A stretch of DNA of 64,000 nt. It comes from Pedobacter steynii (GTDB lineage Bacteria; Bacteroidota; Bacteroidia; Sphingobacteriales; Sphingobacteriaceae). Under the pieces are notes generated by a model. That model saw only the letters and a program-made list of their open reading frames with translations, was not told the DNA's origin and ran no database searches. The stretch is from the NCBI RefSeq assembly GCF_900103665.1, contig NZ_FNGY01000003.1, forward strand, positions 310,001 to 374,000, in the 5' to 3' direction. This document shows, piece after piece, positions 9,858-16,974 of this stretch (its first letter is position 1; each line of letters opens with the position of its first letter). The position numbers and the translations under genes were made by a program.

Positions 9858-9933
9858 AATTGATGTATTTATCAACCTAAGATAATTTATTACGGGGATA
9901 AGTTCCGAAATTCATTTCAAAAATGCGATGCTA

Positions 9934-10215
9934 CTACAGATAACGCTTCTTTAACCAATAAAACAGAGAAAAGCTGATCAGAATAAGTATTCCTGATCCA
10001 AATATATACAACCAGAAACTGCCGAGACTTTTTTCGACTATGGATTTCGACTGCTCTACCTTTGAACTTTCTTTGACAGAACTGGATTGTGTCGTCTGTC
10101 TGCTGACCTCATTTTGCAAGATTGTTTCCTTATTAAATTTAACAGGAATAAGCCGGGGTTTCAAAATCGCCGATGCAGAAAGCATACCCGTTTTTGGCTG
10201 AAAAACCAGGCTCAC
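9934..10215 (-). CDS. small membrane protein of the phage remnant
   Basis: A 93-residue protein with a polar, Ser/Lys-rich middle (about 35-65) and one C-terminal membrane helix (FWLYIFGSGILILISFSLFYWL) followed by a basic tail KKRYL. Its start is GTG at 10215, since no in-frame ATG precedes the conserved-looking part. It is last in the minus-strand lysis-type cassette, 15 bases after the lipoprotein gene. A membrane protein next to a small lipoprotein is reminiscent of spanin pairs, but the topology here (C-terminal anchor) is not the classic one, so I do not name it. Confidence 0.5.
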   Translation of the reverse strand: MSLVFQPKTGMLSASAILKPRLIPVKFNKETILQNEVSRQTTQSSSVKESSKVEQSKSIVEKSLGSFWLYIFGSGILILISFSLFYWLKKRYL

Positions 10216-10230
10216 ATCAAGAAAATCATT

Positions 10231-10506
10231 TTAAATAACTGTCAAGCCATTTACCAGACTATCGAGATTAAGGTAAGTGTCTTGTTTAATTATTTTTTCA
10301 GGAGTGACCACTACCGTATCCGATTGCTCCCGAATAGTCAGGGTAGACCTGTCTATAGTCCATTCCTTCATTTTCTTTTTTTCTAATGAGCTGATTTCCT
10401 GTTCAGCATATTCATTAGTTTTAAACACTTTACGGAACATACCACATCCGGAGAGAATAACTATCATTACGAGCAGTGGAAGACATTTTAAACACCAATT
10501 ATTCAT
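10231..10506 (-). CDS. small phage-type lipoprotein
   Basis: A 91-residue protein with a lipoprotein signal (LLVMIVILSGC, cysteine 21) and a charged mature part (YAEQEISSLEKKKMKEW, then beta-type TIREQSDTVVVTPEKI). Small lipoproteins in lysis cassettes often act as outer-membrane spanin subunits; that is only a suggestion from position. It follows the 41-residue ORF and precedes the GTG-start membrane protein on the same strand. Confidence 0.6.
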   Translation of the reverse strand: MNNWCLKCLPLLVMIVILSGCGMFRKVFKTNEYAEQEISSLEKKKMKEWTIDRSTLTIREQSDTVVVTPEKIIKQDTYLNLDSLVNGLTVI

Positions 10507-10596
10507 AGCTATTTTTCTTTGGTCATTTCGACCTGATTTATACTTAAAGAGAAGCCAGCTGCTGAAGTTTTACAACTGGCTTCTTACTGATTTTTA

Positions 10597-10722
10597 TTAT
10601 GCACCTACTCCAGGCAGAAGAGATACAAAATTTACCGTGTCCACAACCTCGTTGTAAGTGATGACCTGTCCACCGACAATAACACTAACTGTCCGCCCTG
10701 TCGCTGTTACTTGATTGTTCAT
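10597..10722 (-). CDS. 41-residue phage-remnant ORF
   Basis: A short ORF from ATG 10722 to TAA 10597-10599. Its protein (begins MNNQVTATGRTVSVIVGGQV, ends LPGVGA) is beta-prone with glycine turns and has no signal. It lies in the same direction as its neighbours in the cassette, with an AT-rich leader. The evidence for coding is its position and lack of conflict with another frame; no function is proposed. Confidence 0.4.
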   Translation of the reverse strand: MNNQVTATGRTVSVIVGGQVITYNEVVDTVNFVSLLPGVGA

Positions 10723-10759
10723 TTTTTGTTGTTTTATATTTGAATTGATTTTCAGAAAT

Positions 10760-11032
10760 TTAATGCATAACGATTCCTTTTAGACCCGAAATAGCCTCCC
10801 CTACCTTCAGCTCTATCCTTGTTGTTTTACAGGAATTGATTTCTTTTTTAGATGTTGTTTAGAGGTCCTTTACCAGGATTTCCAATTCCAGGACTATCTT
10901 ATTGATACTATCCAATTTTAGATGAATCGGGTGAGGATGTGATGCTTTAAAGATTTTTTGGTTTCCCAGTCTGTTCGATGAAGCTCCAGATACCATCAAC
11001 ATAAATACAGTGATTATAAATAGTATTCTCAT
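10760..11032 (-). pseudogene. small exported phage protein interrupted by an in-frame stop
   Basis: ATG 11032 overlaps the stop of the preceding gene (ATGA), showing translational coupling. The first 57 codons give a signal-peptide-like start (MRILFIITVFMLMVSGASSN) and a helical region (DSINKIVLELEILVKDL), then TAA at 10859-10861. The same frame continues without another stop to 10760 (residues such as KKEINSCKTTRIELKVGEAI), which reads like ordinary protein. I therefore think the gene was about 90 codons and carries a nonsense mutation; alternatively the 57-residue form is real. Confidence 0.45.
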
Positions 11033-11400
11033 TTATTTTTATTAAAATATTGTTTAACTGATTCAACTGTTCCATTTAAATTGATTAGAGAGGTATCCAA
11101 TCTCTTGCTATTGCTATCCTGTTGTTCCTTATATGGGGCTAATTGTTTTGGAAGCTCTCTCTCCACACCTTTCGCTACCGCGATGTTGATCTTTTCATTC
11201 AGCATGGTGATGTCCTGGATTCTTAACCTGTTCATTTCATTAATGACATTATATTGCCAGAAATTAAGCCCCACAGAGAGGATCAGCATCGTAGCAAAAG
11301 GGTTTTGCTGAACTGCGATAAATAGCCGGTCAAACATCCTTTCTAACCAGGCTGCCTTCCTGTCGATCATATCTTGTTTTGTTTCTATCTCCTCTTCCAT
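11029..11400 (-). CDS. phage-type membrane protein with coiled coil
   Basis: A 123-residue protein with one predicted membrane helix near 34-52 (NPFATMLILSVGLNFWQYNV), an amphipathic basic start (DRKAAWLERMFDRLF), and a long helical C-terminal half (EMNRLRIQDITMLNEKINIA and SLINLNGTVESVKQYF). Its ATG overlaps by one base (TAATG) the stop of the M15 endolysin fragment, and its own stop overlaps the next ATG. This places it inside a lysis cassette, where it could be a holin-like or accessory protein. No specific family recognised. Confidence 0.6.
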   Translation of the reverse strand: MEEEIETKQDMIDRKAAWLERMFDRLFIAVQQNPFATMLILSVGLNFWQYNVINEMNRLRIQDITMLNEKINIAVAKGVERELPKQLAPYKEQQDSNSKRLDTSLINLNGTVESVKQYFNKNK

Positions 11401-11580
11401 TATCTTCCAATTTCAAAATGCATCCAATCATAATTTTTCTCTCTACCCAATGAAATGAATCCATGTTTATAGAAGATATCAATCATTGGTTTATATTCCG
11501 GCCTCGCAAAACGTGCGGTCTTTGCAGTTTCTCTTAATAAGTTTCGATCCGGATCCAGGTCGATGGCCGTCCCCGGGGTT
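11400..11580 (-). pseudogene. 3' fragment of an M15-family endolysin (peptidoglycan L,D-peptidase)
   Basis: In the minus-strand frame ending at TAA 11400-11402 there is a start-less fragment of about 57 codons. It contains [15 protein letters not shown], then [17 protein letters not shown] and [17 protein letters not shown]. These are the zinc-site aspartate (AIDLDP) and the WMHFE histidine motif of VanY/M15 phage endolysins. The upstream half with the first zinc histidine is gone. The frame abuts, near 11572-11580, an unrelated phage replication-protein start in another frame, so the fragment cannot be translated from that start. Enzyme inactive as it stands. Confidence 0.75.
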
Positions 11581-11725
11581 TATACTCAAACCTGCCCTTG
11601 CTGTCTGCCAGCATCCACAAGCCCATAAACACGATCATAATGTACTGTCCTGGATTTTCATGCTCCAGGTCCTGTAATTTCTCATGTCTTAAAAAAGCGG
11701 GTTTAACAGTTCTTATTCTTGCCAC
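11534..11725 (-). pseudogene. 5' fragment of a phage replication (DnaD/replisome-organiser-like) protein
   Basis: ATG 11725 begins MARIRTVKPAFLRHEKLQDL and continues ENPGQYIMIVFMGLWMLADS to GRFEYKPR. This is the recognisable N-terminus of a common phage/ICE replication-initiation protein, in which a LKLDILP-like segment normally follows. Here the family match stops after EYKPR (near 11573). A 12-residue nonsense tail runs to the stop at 11534 while the M15 endolysin sequence continues in a different frame. I read this as the left end of an internal prophage deletion. Family assignment is from recollection of the motif. Confidence 0.65.
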
Positions 11726-11736
11726 AGGTTATTAAT

Positions 11737-11970
11737 TTATAGCGTAAAATTTTTAATATATATCTTTTGGAAATTCATGTCCGGGGCAACCTTTGAAGGG
11801 ACAAAATCCCTGGCAACCCAAAGCGCCCAACCACAATTCTCCTCTTTCTTTCCGCAACCGGAGCCGATCGCGTACTTCAGAAACCACTCCTCCAAATATC
11901 GAAAGGCGGCATCGGTACAGCCCAGCAGCTGCGCAATTGGAATATCAATATGATTACGTGTCTCTTTCAT
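11737..11970 (-). CDS. phage early-region hypothetical protein
   Basis: A 77-residue protein from ATG 11970 (MKETRNHIDIPIAQLLGCTD), preceded by a GGAG-rich stretch and 14 bases after the stop of the small upstream ORF. Another in-frame ATG at 12000 would overlap that ORF. The sequence is a mix of helices with a CGKKEENCGW turn that could bind metal or form a disulfide, and ends in FQKIYIKNFTL. It lies 11 bases before the replication-protein fragment. Function unknown. Confidence 0.5.
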   Translation of the reverse strand: MKETRNHIDIPIAQLLGCTDAAFRYLEEWFLKYAIGSGCGKKEENCGWALWVARDFVPSKVAPDMNFQKIYIKNFTL

Positions 11971-11984
11971 TTGACCTCTTCTCC

Positions 11985-12137
11985 TTAAACAACCGGACAT
12001 GGTTTAACCTTAATATTCGTTAAACCTAACTTTTCGTTCATAAGGTCATTTTTAAGAACTTCTTCCAAAAGCATTTTCTCCAGAACCTTAATTCTTTGAC
12101 GTAACGCCTTTACTGTTTTCCTTTCTTCCATGCTCAT
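11985..12137 (-). CDS. 50-residue coiled-coil phage early ORF
   Basis: A short ORF from ATG 12137 to TAA 11985-11987. The protein is strongly helical and charged (RKTVKALRQRIKVLEKMLLE), suggesting a coiled coil. It is the first gene leftward from the operator region opposite the S24 repressor, the place where phages put early control or replication genes. It is too short to assign. Confidence 0.5.
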   Translation of the reverse strand: MSMEERKTVKALRQRIKVLEKMLLEEVLKNDLMNEKLGLTNIKVKPCPVV

Positions 12138-12280
12138 AAAATTATAATCAACTAATAATCAATACAAAAAGAGCCAACCAACTCTTATACAATTCAACTC
12201 AGCTTATTTAATCAGGTGTGTTCCAATTATTAAATATTTAGTATTAATTTGGAATATGATTCTTAAAATATATATTTGCT

Positions 12281-12338
12281 GAACTATATAGAACAAATAT
12301 AGTTCGTATTTACGAACTATTATAATCAAGTATTCGTA
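12281..12338. promoter_or_regulatory. palindromic operator sites between repressor and early genes
   Basis: Two overlapping dyads sit in the 229-base divergent gap: GAACTATA (12281-12288) with TATAGTTC (12298-12305), and AGTTCGTA (12301-12308), TT, TACGAACT (12311-12318), a perfect 18-base palindrome. A further half site TTCGTA follows at 12333-12338, 29 bases before the repressor start. The arrangement (multiple dyads beside a CI/LexA-like gene) is what a lysogeny switch uses; binding by this repressor is inferred. Confidence 0.7.
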
Positions 12339-12366
12339 AAAGGGGACATTAAAATTATAACGTATT

Positions 12367-13149
12367 GTGAATCAGGAAGAAAAAAATTCACAAAAATTCC
12401 AGAGACTTAAAGAGATCTACAGTTTCTTTAAATTTAAGAACGACACAGAGTTTGGAAAAGCAATTAATATGTCCAAGTCTTACGTCTCGGAAATTTTGAA
12501 AAGTGAAAAGGCACCCAAAACAATGGGACAGAAATTAGAAGATCACCTTGGTGTTTCCAGGAAGTGGTATGAAGAAGGCGAGGGAGAAATGCTGCCTGAA
12601 TCAGCAGTAACCCAAAAAGCAAACAGTACCTCATTAGGTGAAATCCACTATCCACTGGAAGTAGGAGATTCTCCTTTTATAGACTTAGGAGAAGGAAAGT
12701 ACATAATGGTTGTACCATTAGTTAATGAATATGCATATGCCGGGTATTTACCAGGCTACAGAGATCCGGAATATTTAGAAGAATTACCAAAGCATACGAT
12801 TATCGTGGATAAACATCATAAAGGCCAGTACAGGGCTTTTGAAATTGTAGGAGACAGTATGGACGACAATACCAAGGAAAGCATCAGCGACGGAAGTATT
12901 GCAACCGGAAGGGAAATCCAACAGCATTTATGGACCAGTAAATTTCACACCCACAGGTTCAAAGATTACATCATCGTCCACAAAAAACACGGCATTATCG
13001 CGAAGAGGATCACCCACCACGATACAGACACTGGCGTGATCACCTGCCATTCCCTCAATCCAGATAAAGACCGGTATCCGGATTTCGACATTCACCTGGA
13101 TGATGTCAGACAAATGTTCAATATTGTGAACGTATTACAAAAGAGGTAA
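12367..13149 (+). CDS. LexA/CI-like S24 phage repressor
   Basis: A 260-residue autoproteolytic-type transcription repressor. Residues about 10-65 form an XRE helix-turn-helix (TEFGKAINMSKSYVSEILKS). The C-terminal half is a peptidase S24 domain: an Ala-Gly cleavage pair at A125-G126 (NEYAYAGYLPG), nucleophile S164 in FEIVGDSMDD, and general base K213 in GIIAKRI. All parts for RecA-stimulated self-cleavage are therefore present. A stop lies at 12358-12360 and no ATG follows before the conserved region, so GTG 12367 is the likely start. It is first in a plus-strand operon with a second XRE gene 8 bases downstream. It probably binds the dyads just upstream. Confidence 0.88.
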   Translation: MNQEEKNSQKFQRLKEIYSFFKFKNDTEFGKAINMSKSYVSEILKSEKAPKTMGQKLEDHLGVSRKWYEEGEGEMLPESAVTQKANSTSLGEIHYPLEVGDSPFIDLGEGKYIMVVPLVNEYAYAGYLPGYRDPEYLEELPKHTIIVDKHHKGQYRAFEIVGDSMDDNTKESISDGSIATGREIQQHLWTSKFHTHRFKDYIIVHKKHGIIAKRITHHDTDTGVITCHSLNPDKDRYPDFDIHLDDVRQMFNIVNVLQKR

Positions 13150-13157
13150 AGCAACAA

Positions 13158-13532
13158 ATGGCAGAACTAAAAGAAACAACGGAAGAAGCGGAAAGATTAA
13201 AAGTGTTCAGGAAAGCAGAAAAAATGGGTCAGGAAGAGTTCGGAAAACAACTTGGCCTGGATCACTCTGTGATCAGCAGATACGAAAACAACCGCTTAAA
13301 CATCCCGATCGATTTTGTAAAGAAACTTCATGATGTATTCAACATGTCTTTTGAATGGTTTTATACCGGTAAGGGCAACAGGAAGTTCACACCGGAAAAA
13401 GGGACACTGATCAAAGACATCAAAACACTGGAAACAAACCATAAAATCCTGACAGAACAGGTCTCCTCTTTAAAATCAGAATTGCTAAAACTCCATAGAG
13501 AATTTCATGCTTTTAAAGCAGAAATGAAGTAA
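13158..13532 (+). CDS. XRE-family regulator with C-terminal coiled coil
   Basis: A 124-residue DNA-binding protein. The helix-turn-helix occupies about 15-70 (MGQEEFGKQLGLDHSVISRY, then IDFVKKLHDVFNMSFEWFYT). A heptad-like tail (IKTLETNHKILTEQVSSLKS) should give a dimer or trimer. It is 8 bases after the S24 repressor and 8 bases before the deacetylase gene, so the three are co-transcribed. It may tune the repressor or belong to the same immunity module. No ligand domain is present. Confidence 0.8.
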   Translation: MAELKETTEEAERLKVFRKAEKMGQEEFGKQLGLDHSVISRYENNRLNIPIDFVKKLHDVFNMSFEWFYTGKGNRKFTPEKGTLIKDIKTLETNHKILTEQVSSLKSELLKLHREFHAFKAEMK

Positions 13533-13540
13533 ATTAGAGG

Positions 13541-14506
13541 ATGAAGAAATTCGCCCTGATCCTCCTTATTTCTTCCTGGGTGATGACTTTATACGCTCAG
13601 GAGGAAATCAAAAACTACAAGCAATATTTTGCTGCCGCAGATGATCAGGGCAAAAAGATCATGACCTTACGCGAATTTGAAAAATCAGGTCAGAAATACT
13701 ACCTGACTGTCGACCCTCAAAGCCTGGAAACACAAATCATCAAGGCCACAGCACTGAGCACAAAACCCATTTCAAACTGGCAGGAATCCCCTTACCTCAA
13801 AGACAGCCCCTATCTAAAAGCCATTCAGGCAGCAAAACAAGAATCCATCGCACTTCAGGACGCCGGAATCATCCATGGCTTTCCAAAAGAAAAAGGGATT
13901 ACGCTAACCATTGACCTCTGCCCTTCTCATAAAGCCTTAGACCGGGTGATTTTTACATCTTTAATCGCTGAGTTTCAAAAAATCGAGAAACCAGTTCCTG
14001 TCGCACTGTCCATTACCGGCAAATTCATGATCAATCATGCTGCTGATATCGACTGGCTCAAAGCATTGGAAAAATCCGGAGACCTGGCCATTACCTGGAC
14101 CAACCATACCTTTAACCATCATTACGACCCTAAATCTCCTTTGGCAGTCAACTTTCTGCTGGAACCAGGCACAAGTGTGATGTATGAGGTTCTCGCAACC
14201 GAAATACTGATGATACAAAAGGGATTGCTACCCTCCGTTTTCTTCCGCTTCCCGGGATTAGTGTCAGATCAGAAACTCCTGGATGAAATCTTAACATTCG
14301 GTCTTATTCCTGTAGGAAGCGATGCATGGCTGGCTAAAGGACAACAAACACATGCTGGAAGCATTGTCCTGATTCATGGAAATGGAAATGAGCCTTTAGG
14401 TGTTCAGGATTTCATTCAGCTTTTAAAAACAGAGAAACAATCTGTAATCAACAAACAATGGTCACTCTACGATCTGAGGGAAAGCATTAAGGAAGAATTT
14501 AAATAA
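13541..14506 (+). CDS. exported polysaccharide-deacetylase-like protein
   Basis: A 321-residue protein with a type-I signal peptide (MKKFALILLISSWVMTLYAQ). The NodB-type fold is visible: motif 1 with D125 in TLTIDLCPSH (the usual second aspartate is absent), motif 2 H189-x3-H193 in WTNHTFNHHYD, FFRFPGL as the R-x-P motif, and IVLIHGNGNEP as the last histidine motif. So metal binding is plausible, with an atypical first motif. The substrate could be cell-wall or exopolysaccharide N-acetyl groups; this cannot be settled here. It sits 8 bases after a phage-type XRE gene, which is unusual and suggests cargo or capture. Confidence 0.8.
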   Translation: MKKFALILLISSWVMTLYAQEEIKNYKQYFAAADDQGKKIMTLREFEKSGQKYYLTVDPQSLETQIIKATALSTKPISNWQESPYLKDSPYLKAIQAAKQESIALQDAGIIHGFPKEKGITLTIDLCPSHKALDRVIFTSLIAEFQKIEKPVPVALSITGKFMINHAADIDWLKALEKSGDLAITWTNHTFNHHYDPKSPLAVNFLLEPGTSVMYEVLATEILMIQKGLLPSVFFRFPGLVSDQKLLDEILTFGLIPVGSDAWLAKGQQTHAGSIVLIHGNGNEPLGVQDFIQLLKTEKQSVINKQWSLYDLRESIKEEFK

Positions 14507-14531
14507 CTGTTATACATCATGCGATCAATCA

Positions 14532-14819
14532 CTAACTGGTCTTGTCAGAATGCCCCAGACTTTTATCCGGACTAACCACATCTCGAACGATCTGCTTTAA
14601 TTCTTTAACCTCAGGAAAACGACCTTCTTCCTTTCGATCAAAGACCACCACTTCATTTATAGTGATGATATAAGCACCTCCCGTTTCACTGGGCTTCAGC
14701 AACACACCATTAATCTCCTCGGTAAAGGTGCTTAATAATTCCTGCGCCATATAGGCCGCCCTAAGCATCCAGCCACATTTAGGGCAATATTCAATGGCAA
14801 CAGTAGGTTTCAAATTCAT
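14532..14819 (-). CDS. SelT/SelW/SelH-type (Rdx) redox protein
   Basis: A 95-residue thioredoxin-like protein of the Rdx family. It begins with the family strand and redox pair VAIEYCPKCGWMLRAAYMAQ (CxxC at residues 12-15), followed by ALL-type helix, the strand LLKPSETGGAYIITIN and the late segment GRFPEVKELKQIVRD. The bacterial form has Cys where animal SelW has selenocysteine. It converges on the deacetylase gene with 25 bases between and is followed downstream by nothing on its own strand. The partner is unknown. Confidence 0.85.
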   Translation of the reverse strand: MNLKPTVAIEYCPKCGWMLRAAYMAQELLSTFTEEINGVLLKPSETGGAYIITINEVVVFDRKEEGRFPEVKELKQIVRDVVSPDKSLGHSDKTS

Positions 14820-14840
14820 GATAAAAAATTTTATTACACA

Positions 14841-15524
14841 CTATGGTTTAACAATTTTATTGATCTGTTCAATGGTATATTCCTTATAAGCAAAACCAAA
14901 TTTTAAAGTATTCTCTTCAACCGTACTTTCAAAACCAGCTTCTTTCCGTCTTTTATTTACATTTTTAGCATCTTCAATAGGAATCACATATTCAAAAGGC
15001 TCTTTTTTACCCGTTCTAGGATTAAGAACCATCACCATATACACCTGCGTACCATAAACCTGCGCTTTGCCTTCCTGACCAAGCTTCCTGTCCAGCATCA
15101 TCGCCGTATATTTAAAAGGCAATTCTCCCGTTTTCCCTGCTTTCTCAATAAGGGGATAATAGGTTGAAATTTTTTCCGAATGCTGAATAACATAAAAAAC
15201 AGCCGTATTTGCAGGCTCCCCGACCATTGTTTTCCCGGGATAACCATACTCCTTAATAATCCGCTCCACTTTTTCAAGATTGGCAGAATCAATCTTACGG
15301 GAAATAGCATAAGCACTTTTATTTAATGCTGCTCTTGGATAATTCAGCAGCACCGCAAGTGTATCTTTCCTTTTATCGCTCGTCTCTGTATCTCCGAACT
15401 CCCGGATCCCCTGATCGGCCAGCAAAATGGCATCCAGTTGCTTCTTCAACTCCAGATTAACCGAATTTTGAGCAAAGCAACTCATGGCAACAATCGACAA
15501 ACCCAACAACAATAGTATCTTCAT
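14841..15524 (-). CDS. exported DUF6624-like protein (copy 2)
   Basis: A 227-residue secreted protein: signal peptide MKILLLLGLSIVAMSCFAQ, which could also be read as a lipobox at cysteine 16. It then has the same blocks as the protein at 9195-9857: a LLADQGIREFGD helix, YPGKTMVGEPANTAVFYVIQ, MLDRKLGQEG...YGTQ and NVNKRRKEAGFES. The two copies are diverged (they share motifs, not long identities). It follows the aldehyde dehydrogenase gene by 85 bases on the same strand, so readthrough from the amine operon is possible. Function unknown. Confidence 0.72.
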   Translation of the reverse strand: MKILLLLGLSIVAMSCFAQNSVNLELKKQLDAILLADQGIREFGDTETSDKRKDTLAVLLNYPRAALNKSAYAISRKIDSANLEKVERIIKEYGYPGKTMVGEPANTAVFYVIQHSEKISTYYPLIEKAGKTGELPFKYTAMMLDRKLGQEGKAQVYGTQVYMVMVLNPRTGKKEPFEYVIPIEDAKNVNKRRKEAGFESTVEENTLKFGFAYKEYTIEQINKIVKP

Positions 15525-15609
15525 ATTTTCTCTGCATCTAATCCCTCCAAATTAAATATTTTATCCGAAAAAGAAATACGAATTAACAACATTTAACACT
15601 CAATTAAAA

Positions 15610-16974
15610 CTAGCCCCTCATATGCCAGGCCCTGGTCTTGGTAAAAGCACGCAGTCCCTGATGCGATAAGGTAGCACCTATTCCGGAATGTTTTCTCCCG
15701 CTCCAGGGTAACCCTGCACTAACCCGGTCACAGCAATTCCAATACCCCGATCCCGAATCAATCTGCGACAAAATCTTTTGCGCACGGTCGCCGTTACTGG
15801 AATAGACTGCAGCGGTCAAACCGTACTCCGTATCCTGCATCAAAGCAATCGCTTCGTTATCGTCCTGAACTTTCATAATTCCAATGATCGGTCCAAAGCT
15901 TTCTTCCTGCATCACTTTCATACCATTCGTCACATTGCTCAACACCGTAGGTTCAAAGTAATAACCCGGGCCCACTCCTCTTTTCCCTCCTGTCAGCAAT
16001 AAAGCACCCTTCGCTAAAGCATCCGCTACCTGAGCTTCCAATACGGCTAATTGTTCTTTCCTCGTCAAGGCCGCGATATAAACCCCTTCCTCCGTTGGTT
16101 TTCCCTGCTTCCAGGATTGTACTTCTTTCAAAAAGGCATCAAGATAGCCTTCATAAACCTGCTCATGGACATAGATCCGCTCAACCGAACAGCAGCTCTG
16201 CCCATTGTTATAAAAAGCACCATCAGCGGTACCTGCTGCCACCGCAGCAACATCGTTCACATCATCGGCCACATACAAAGGATCTTTTCCACCCAACTCC
16301 AGCTGACAAGGAACCATTTTCAAAGCAACGCGTTCATAAATATGTTTACCGGTTTTATAGGATCCTGTAAAGAAATAACCATCAAAGTCCATAGCCAGCA
16401 ATTCTTCACCCACAGACTTTCCACCAACCGCGATCTGAAAAGCACCATCAGGCAATCCTGCTTTCCTCCATAACCTTTCTATTTCCAGTCCGGTAAGGGT
16501 TGCATATTCAGAAGGCTTATATAGAACGGTATTCCCTGCGATCAATGCCGGAACGAAAACATTCACCCCTACCAGATAGGGATAATTCCAGGCAGAGATG
16601 TTGCAAACTACGCCAAGAGGATCATAAGAAATCTTTTCTTTCAACTCTTCTGTATCCGTTACCCATTCTTCAGAAAGGTATTTCTCCGCATTGTTCATCA
16701 TCCATTGAATCCTTGTTCTCGCCCCGTTTATTTCATTGCGGGACTGCTGCAAAGGTTTTCCTACCTCCGAAGTCAGTACCTCGGCCAATCGCTCCTGATC
16801 TGCTTCCAGCAGGTCATAAAACCGATGAACCACAGCCAGTCGCTCTAACAGACTTTTCTTCGACCAACTGATTTGTTCGGCTTTAAGAACCAAATATTTC
16901 TCCTCAAGAGCCGATCTGGAATCTTCCTGAACGGTAGTAATTATTTCTGCGGTAGCGGGATTAATAATGTTCAT
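15610..16974 (-). CDS. aldehyde dehydrogenase (PuuC-like role in amine catabolism)
   Basis: An NAD(P)-dependent aldehyde dehydrogenase of 454 residues. The catalytic cysteine is C261 in NNGQSCCSVERIYV and the general base E226 in LELGGK. The cofactor-binding NISAWNYPYLVGVN and YKPSE segments and the C-terminal SGIGATLSHQGLRAFT are normal. It is the last enzyme gene of the operon, its ATG overlapping the stop of the hydrolase gene (ATGA). In context it should oxidise a gamma-glutamyl amino-aldehyde made by the alcohol dehydrogenase to the acid, giving gamma-glutamylglycine if ethanolamine is the substrate. The family is certain and the substrate inferred. Confidence 0.9.
   Translation of the reverse strand: MNIINPATAEIITTVQEDSRSALEEKYLVLKAEQISWSKKSLLERLAVVHRFYDLLEADQERLAEVLTSEVGKPLQQSRNEINGARTRIQWMMNNAEKYLSEEWVTDTEELKEKISYDPLGVVCNISAWNYPYLVGVNVFVPALIAGNTVLYKPSEYATLTGLEIERLWRKAGLPDGAFQIAVGGKSVGEELLAMDFDGYFFTGSYKTGKHIYERVALKMVPCQLELGGKDPLYVADDVNDVAAVAAGTADGAFYNNGQSCCSVERIYVHEQVYEGYLDAFLKEVQSWKQGKPTEEGVYIAALTRKEQLAVLEAQVADALAKGALLLTGGKRGVGPGYYFEPTVLSNVTNGMKVMQEESFGPIIGIMKVQDDNEAIALMQDTEYGLTAAVYSSNGDRAQKILSQIDSGSGYWNCCDRVSAGLPWSGRKHSGIGATLSHQGLRAFTKTRAWHMRG

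Larger units (their letters stand above)
9934..13532. mobile_element. decayed prophage remnant
   Basis: A cluster of small, tightly packed minus-strand genes faces a plus-strand S24 repressor and a second XRE protein across an operator-bearing gap. The minus strand reads, in transcription order: a small coiled-coil ORF, a 77-residue ORF, the start of a phage replication protein fused to the end of an M15 endolysin, a membrane protein, small exported proteins, a lipoprotein and a membrane protein. This is immunity, early genes, then a lysis cassette, with all packaging, head and tail genes missing. No integrase and no flanking att repeat were found. The boundaries are approximate. Confidence 0.75.

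Noticed and set aside
10277..10657. A 126-codon plus-strand frame
   Set aside because: It is opposite the small phage lipoprotein and its neighbours, which have a signal peptide and fit the cassette; this frame has no recognisable features.
11534..11569. The last 12 codons of the replication-protein fragment as real protein
   Set aside because: They come from reading the endolysin sequence in the wrong frame past the junction.
9934..14506. att sites or integrase of the prophage
   Set aside because: I looked for a tyrosine or serine recombinase and for repeated ends and found none, so the limits remain approximate.
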